Positions 60,619 through 64,000 of a stretch of DNA of 64,000 bases are shown piece after piece. Location: positions 1 to 64,000 of the forward strand of contig CAZBXQ010000008.1 of assembly GCA_964495935.1 (NCBI GenBank). The letters run 5' to 3'. The stretch's first letter is position 1; the number at the start of each line of letters is the position of its first letter. Below the pieces are notes generated by a model. It was not told where the DNA came from. It did no database searches and saw nothing but the letters and a program-made list of their open reading frames with translations. The position numbers were made by a program, and so were the translations under genes. This DNA is from JAJYSO01 sp964495935 (GTDB lineage: Bacteria; Bacteroidota; Bacteroidia; Flavobacteriales; Flavobacteriaceae).

Positions 60619-61800
60619 TTAGAGCATGGAACCAATCTTGGCGGCTGTTTGTGCAGTAGATTTTCCAGCGTTGTAAATTCCTCTTGCTCCACCTTTGGCT
60701 TTTGTCATAACTCCAGCACCACCCGCTGAAACAATAGAATCTGCGATAGTAGGGGTCATGAGTATGCCTATGGCCGTGACTAAGAAGGCCACGCATGGGA
60801 ACATGACGGTTTGAATCATCCCGTTCATCGATAAATATTGCAATATGGCCGCTTGATTGATTTGCCCCGCATTAGTCCCCAAAAGGAAGTCATAGCGGTT
60901 GATTTCCATTTTGTAACCTGCAATGATTAGCTGTTGGCCAATATCAACAATGGTGTAGGCAATGAATGTGTATAAGTTGATGTTGATGAACTTTGCAATC
61001 CAATTGGTTAGTGAGGATTCAAATCCGGGTATCAACGTCATCCCTACGGCAATGGGTCCAAGTACCATAAGTATGTACATCCAAATCTTTTGTATAAAGA
61101 ATATAAGGTAAGTACATATGCGAAGAATGCTAAGCGAGATGGCTTCAATTAAGTCTGCTACAAGCCTCTGCATCTGGAACTCCATTTTGTATTTCCATTC
61201 AATTACGGGTGCAAAAAGTTTGTCCATCCCTTCATCCCATAGATCGTCAAAGCTTTTCTCTCCTTTTAGGAAATCCATTAATGACTCCGACGCGTCGGCT
61301 TCTGATTTCTGTTCAATAACATACTGTACCAATTCGTTTTGCTTTTCAAATCGAATCGTACGTTGTTCCTCAGCGTCTTCTTCTAAAGTTGCAAATATCT
61401 CCTGTGATGGGATCGCCAATTTGGATAGGGGGTATTCTATAAGAGACGTGAATCCGGTCCAATGAAATAGGATCAAGGCAATGATAAGTGGCTTGATCAT
61501 TGGGGTAATTTCCCACTCACGGTCTCCGGCCTGCATTTGCCAGCCCATATAGCTGAGATAGATTAATGCTCCAAGCCCGCCAATGGCTCTTCCAAGATAA
61601 GCGGCCATCGTAGCTTTGTCATCAATGCTGTTATCAAACTGCGTGAATATCTCCATAAACCAGTCTCCAAAAGTCCCTTTCCCTTGAAGGAAATTGATTG
61701 CTACGGTGGTGTCGTTTGATGGCGCCGCCTGTGCGAAAATCATTGTAGGGATAAGTACAACGAGTATTATGATCGTTATGATTATGTATCTCTTTTTCAT
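60619..61800 (-). CDS. traJ: Conjugative transposon protein TraJ (VirB6/TrbL-like)
   Basis: A 393-residue polytopic membrane protein. Signal-like first helix (residues 5-24) and at least six more hydrophobic segments, in two blocks (80-115 and 215-360). The acidic loop ATLEEDAEEQRTIRFEKQNE lies between. The Gly/Ala-rich end (ADSIVSAGGAGVMTKAKGGA) is typical of the group. It forms the inner-membrane part of the channel. Confidence 0.87.
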   Translation of the reverse strand: MKKRYIIITIIILVVLIPTMIFAQAAPSNDTTVAINFLQGKGTFGDWFMEIFTQFDNSIDDKATMAAYLGRAIGGLGALIYLSYMGWQMQAGDREWEITPMIKPLIIALILFHWTGFTSLIEYPLSKLAIPSQEIFATLEEDAEEQRTIRFEKQNELVQYVIEQKSEADASESLMDFLKGEKSFDDLWDEGMDKLFAPVIEWKYKMEFQMQRLVADLIEAISLSILRICTYLIFFIQKIWMYILMVLGPIAVGMTLIPGFESSLTNWIAKFININLYTFIAYTIVDIGQQLIIAGYKMEINRYDFLLGTNAGQINQAAILQYLSMNGMIQTVMFPCVAFLVTAIGILMTPTIADSIVSAGGAGVMTKAKGGARGIYNAGKSTAQTAAKIGSML

Positions 61801-61804
61801 GAGT

Positions 61805-62623
61805 TTAGTATTTGTTTTTGTACTTATTCATTACCTCTTGTATGATTTCTTTATCGGTTTGGTAGTGTTTGTTAAATTCGTAGGTGACTGGCATGTCATT
61901 CCTCCTCCTGTACATATCTGATTGGTGAGCTTTTATTTGATAGTCCTTTAAAAGAGCCAAGAACTGTCTCCATCCTATGAGTGTATCGTGATAGAGGATA
62001 AATCTTTTTCCACGGGGCATTGGGGAAGTACGGGATTGGTTGAGTTTGTCCTTTAGTATGTCTAATCTCTCTTGGAGATTATTAATTGCCCCATTGCTTA
62101 GAAGGGCTTGGTATTGGGCGTTGGTTTCTAACCCCCATTGTTGATATCCTTGCGGCTGCTTTGGGAAGTCTTTCAAGGGTTGGAGCATTTTCTTAAAGTA
62201 TAATTGCCATAATGGATCTACATCTACGGTTAAAGAAGTCCAGTATGCTAATTTTTGTTTCTCAATATTATAGATAGAATCTACGTGTAGCGCAATGGCT
62301 TCGGTCTGTCTTTTTTGCTCTTCTGCTTCTAAAAGTCTTTTGGTTTCAAGACCGGTGGGTTTTAAGGGGCGAATATCATCGCCTTTTTTATACTTTGTGT
62401 TACGGGATGGAGCCAACATTCCCCATACGGTCATGTATGCGACGTTCGTCTGTACGCCGAGTAAATATTTTGGTTTCGGATACCAGTCACCCCATTTTTC
62501 ATAGACTGTCCTTGCCTCTTGCGCAGTGATAGCGGGGTCGTTTAAGATATTGTTCTGAGCCTCTATCTTGGGGCAAAAGAAAAAGGCCGTGAATATTAAT
62601 GTGATTTTGCAGGCAGTTTTCAT
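61805..62623 (-). CDS. Exported protein of the conjugation operon
   Basis: A 272-residue protein with a signal peptide (to about EAQ at 23). The mature part has WGDWYPKPKYLLGVQTNVAY and many Gln/Lys residues; helical. It lies between TraJ and the TraI-like gene. I cannot match it to a named Tra protein. Confidence 0.7.
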   Translation of the reverse strand: MKTACKITLIFTAFFFCPKIEAQNNILNDPAITAQEARTVYEKWGDWYPKPKYLLGVQTNVAYMTVWGMLAPSRNTKYKKGDDIRPLKPTGLETKRLLEAEEQKRQTEAIALHVDSIYNIEKQKLAYWTSLTVDVDPLWQLYFKKMLQPLKDFPKQPQGYQQWGLETNAQYQALLSNGAINNLQERLDILKDKLNQSRTSPMPRGKRFILYHDTLIGWRQFLALLKDYQIKAHQSDMYRRRNDMPVTYEFNKHYQTDKEIIQEVMNKYKNKY

Positions 62624-62625
62624 TT

Positions 62626-63297
62626 TTAAAAATTTGTTTTGTACTTGTTGATAATGTCCTGAACTAACAATTTATCTACGGTTACCCAATTTCTTAACCC
62701 GGGAATTTGCATGAGGATGGACGTTCTTTCTGCTACTTCCAATTGATGGGTGATTAATAGAGTGTATCCATTGATCATCCTTAAATGATGTAACATGTTT
62801 TCTATTATTTTTCTCCTATCCGCAGGATCCATCAGTAGATCTTTTTTCGGGCTCGTTAAAACATTGCTGGTCTGGCTAATTATCTTGTTGAGTTCTTCCA
62901 ACATATCTGTATAATACTTGGCTCTAAGGACAGCGTATTGTGGTTTAGTTAAAGTCAGTTCGGACAACTTTTTCATGTTTCCCATTATCCTTCTCGTGTA
63001 GTCTGCTATATAAAAGGCTTGTTTTCCCTGCTTTAAAGCTTCATCAACATTTGCCATTGCGTTATAGACAAATTCATGGATGGCAACCACTTGAGTTAAC
63101 TTACTATTGATCGAATCATAACGTTGGCGCTGGTCTTCGTAAGAGTCACGAAGAGATTTGTTGCTGGCTAAACGTACGGCTTGGTTTCGGCTTAATTGTT
63201 CCAAAAGTTTCTGATTAACCACCACCGTTTGTGCGGATACTGACACGCCTGTTAGCGAAACAACAATCCCAAATAATGTGTATTTCAATGTTTTCAT
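62626..63297 (-). CDS. TraI-like (DUF4141-type) exported protein
   Basis: A 223-residue helical protein with a signal peptide (GVSVSAQ, cleavage near 23). The helical mature part and position upstream of TraJ match TraI/DUF4141 proteins of conjugative transposons, which are VirB5-like. Overlaps the next gene upstream by four bases. Moderate confidence in the family. Confidence 0.68.
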   Translation of the reverse strand: MKTLKYTLFGIVVSLTGVSVSAQTVVVNQKLLEQLSRNQAVRLASNKSLRDSYEDQRQRYDSINSKLTQVVAIHEFVYNAMANVDEALKQGKQAFYIADYTRRIMGNMKKLSELTLTKPQYAVLRAKYYTDMLEELNKIISQTSNVLTSPKKDLLMDPADRRKIIENMLHHLRMINGYTLLITHQLEVAERTSILMQIPGLRNWVTVDKLLVQDIINKYKTNF

Positions 63298-63986
63298 CCG
63301 AAAATATTTTTGATTCTTTTCACAACATCTGTGGTTATCTGTTTGTCTCTATTCACGTAATAGCGGAAAATGGCTCTGTCCAGTTTCATCTTTTCTTTTG
63401 CGTTGACTATTTGTAAAAGCATCATAGATGAACCGTTCCGCAACTTTTTTACCTCTCCGAGTGCGTAATCCAATAGAATTTGTCGGTCGGCTTTTTCCAT
63501 TTGATTCACGACGCCGTAGGATAGCACAAGCCCCGTCATGTAACGGACTATCATTTGGAGGTCTTCATAGAATTTTATTTCGTCCTTATAAATTAAGGCA
63601 GCTAATTGAGGGGAAGAAGTTAGTTCGTCTATTATTCTATTTTGGTTGTTGTAGATCTGTTTGGACGCGTCAACAATTGCGATACCGGTCGGTATCGCTT
63701 GCATAGTGAGAGAGATGAAACTCAAGCGATCGTTGATTTTTGTCTTTACATCTTTAAAGGTTTTCCATTGGGAATTATTAACGGCCTCCGTTCCCGTGTT
63801 TAGTACCTGATTCTCGTGCATGTCTTTTTGCCTATCGTGTTCTTGAAGGCTACTTTTTATCTGCTGATTCATCATGGGAAAACTGACGTTTTCTTTTTCC
63901 CAAGGAGGCTTAGGTTTGCTCCCATGGGATGATAATACGATCCATCCAGTGGCTATAATAACTATGAGAATGATCTTGTTTTTCAT
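63294..63986 (-). CDS. Exported or membrane-anchored protein of the conjugation operon
   Basis: A 230-residue protein with an N-terminal hydrophobic helix (residues 4-20), then a helical region. It resembles the TraI-like neighbour in layout and in segments such as IYNNQNRIIDELTSSPQLAA. The operon continues beyond the window end upstream of it. Confidence 0.68.
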   Translation of the reverse strand: MKNKIILIVIIATGWIVLSSHGSKPKPPWEKENVSFPMMNQQIKSSLQEHDRQKDMHENQVLNTGTEAVNNSQWKTFKDVKTKINDRLSFISLTMQAIPTGIAIVDASKQIYNNQNRIIDELTSSPQLAALIYKDEIKFYEDLQMIVRYMTGLVLSYGVVNQMEKADRQILLDYALGEVKKLRNGSSMMLLQIVNAKEKMKLDRAIFRYYVNRDKQITTDVVKRIKNIFG

Positions 63987-64000
63987 GGCTTTTAGAATTG

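Noticed and set aside
43754..63986. An origin of transfer or relaxase in the conjugation region
   Set aside because: I found no relaxase motif and no convincing nick-site hairpin in this part; both probably lie outside the window.

Overview
The window is AT-rich DNA from a member of the Bacteroidota, most likely a flavobacterium. Evidence: promoters of the TTTG / TAnnTTTG type (for example 29386-29417), few Shine-Dalgarno sites, Bacteroidetes-type conjugation genes (TraJ, TraK, TraM, TraN), AraC regulators and a QEGLA-motif protein. No complete rRNA or tRNA gene was seen.

Bases 1 to about 28,560 look like chromosome. They hold separate metabolic and stress genes on both strands: topoisomerase IB, UDP-glucuronate decarboxylase, a medium-chain dehydrogenase, a Rieske/DUF2231 membrane protein, a LigD-type polymerase, a GH130 enzyme, a GT4-glycosidase fusion, an SDR enzyme and a glycosyltransferase + UDP-galactopyranose mutase pair. 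They also hold an aspartoacylase-like / ATP-grasp / QEGLA cluster and a Fic protein. Decay is visible: an AraC regulator split at an A7 run, a CsbD-like relic, and two copies plus fragments of a MITE-like repeat.

At 28,522-28,582 there is a minus-strand terminator followed by the last 22 bases of a tRNA gene and nothing more of it. This is what one end of an element integrated in a tRNA gene looks like. To its right lies an integrative and conjugative element that runs off the window. It starts with a repressor, a paired HTH gene and a primase-helicase (29.4-32.7 kb), then small plus-strand genes. From 64 kb leftward a long minus-strand operon holds a type IV secretion system, a VirD4-type coupling protein, a JAMM-domain protein and a 2154-residue TOPRIM-methylase-helicase fusion. 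Integrase and relaxase must lie outside the window, or I did not recognise them.

The most interesting part is 35,525-38,436. Four copies of a conserved 79-base element, each predicted to fold into three hairpins, are each followed directly by a short CRISPR-like array (36-base repeats, 30-base spacers; 8 full spacers in all). Between the second and third copies is a 390-residue protein that resembles the compact type V effectors (Cas12f / V-U). It keeps the RuvC-I Asp, has Ser where the RuvC-II Glu is expected, and stops before the zinc finger and RuvC-III. No cas1, cas2 or other cas gene is present. I infer a mobile, nuclease-inactive, RNA-guided DNA-binding system whose guides lie in the 3' untranslated ends of genes, probably used to silence or regulate targets rather than cut them. 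Neighbours are a PH-domain membrane protein, a HigA-like regulator with a cut-off repeat just upstream, and a Fic protein whose catalytic His is replaced by Gln.
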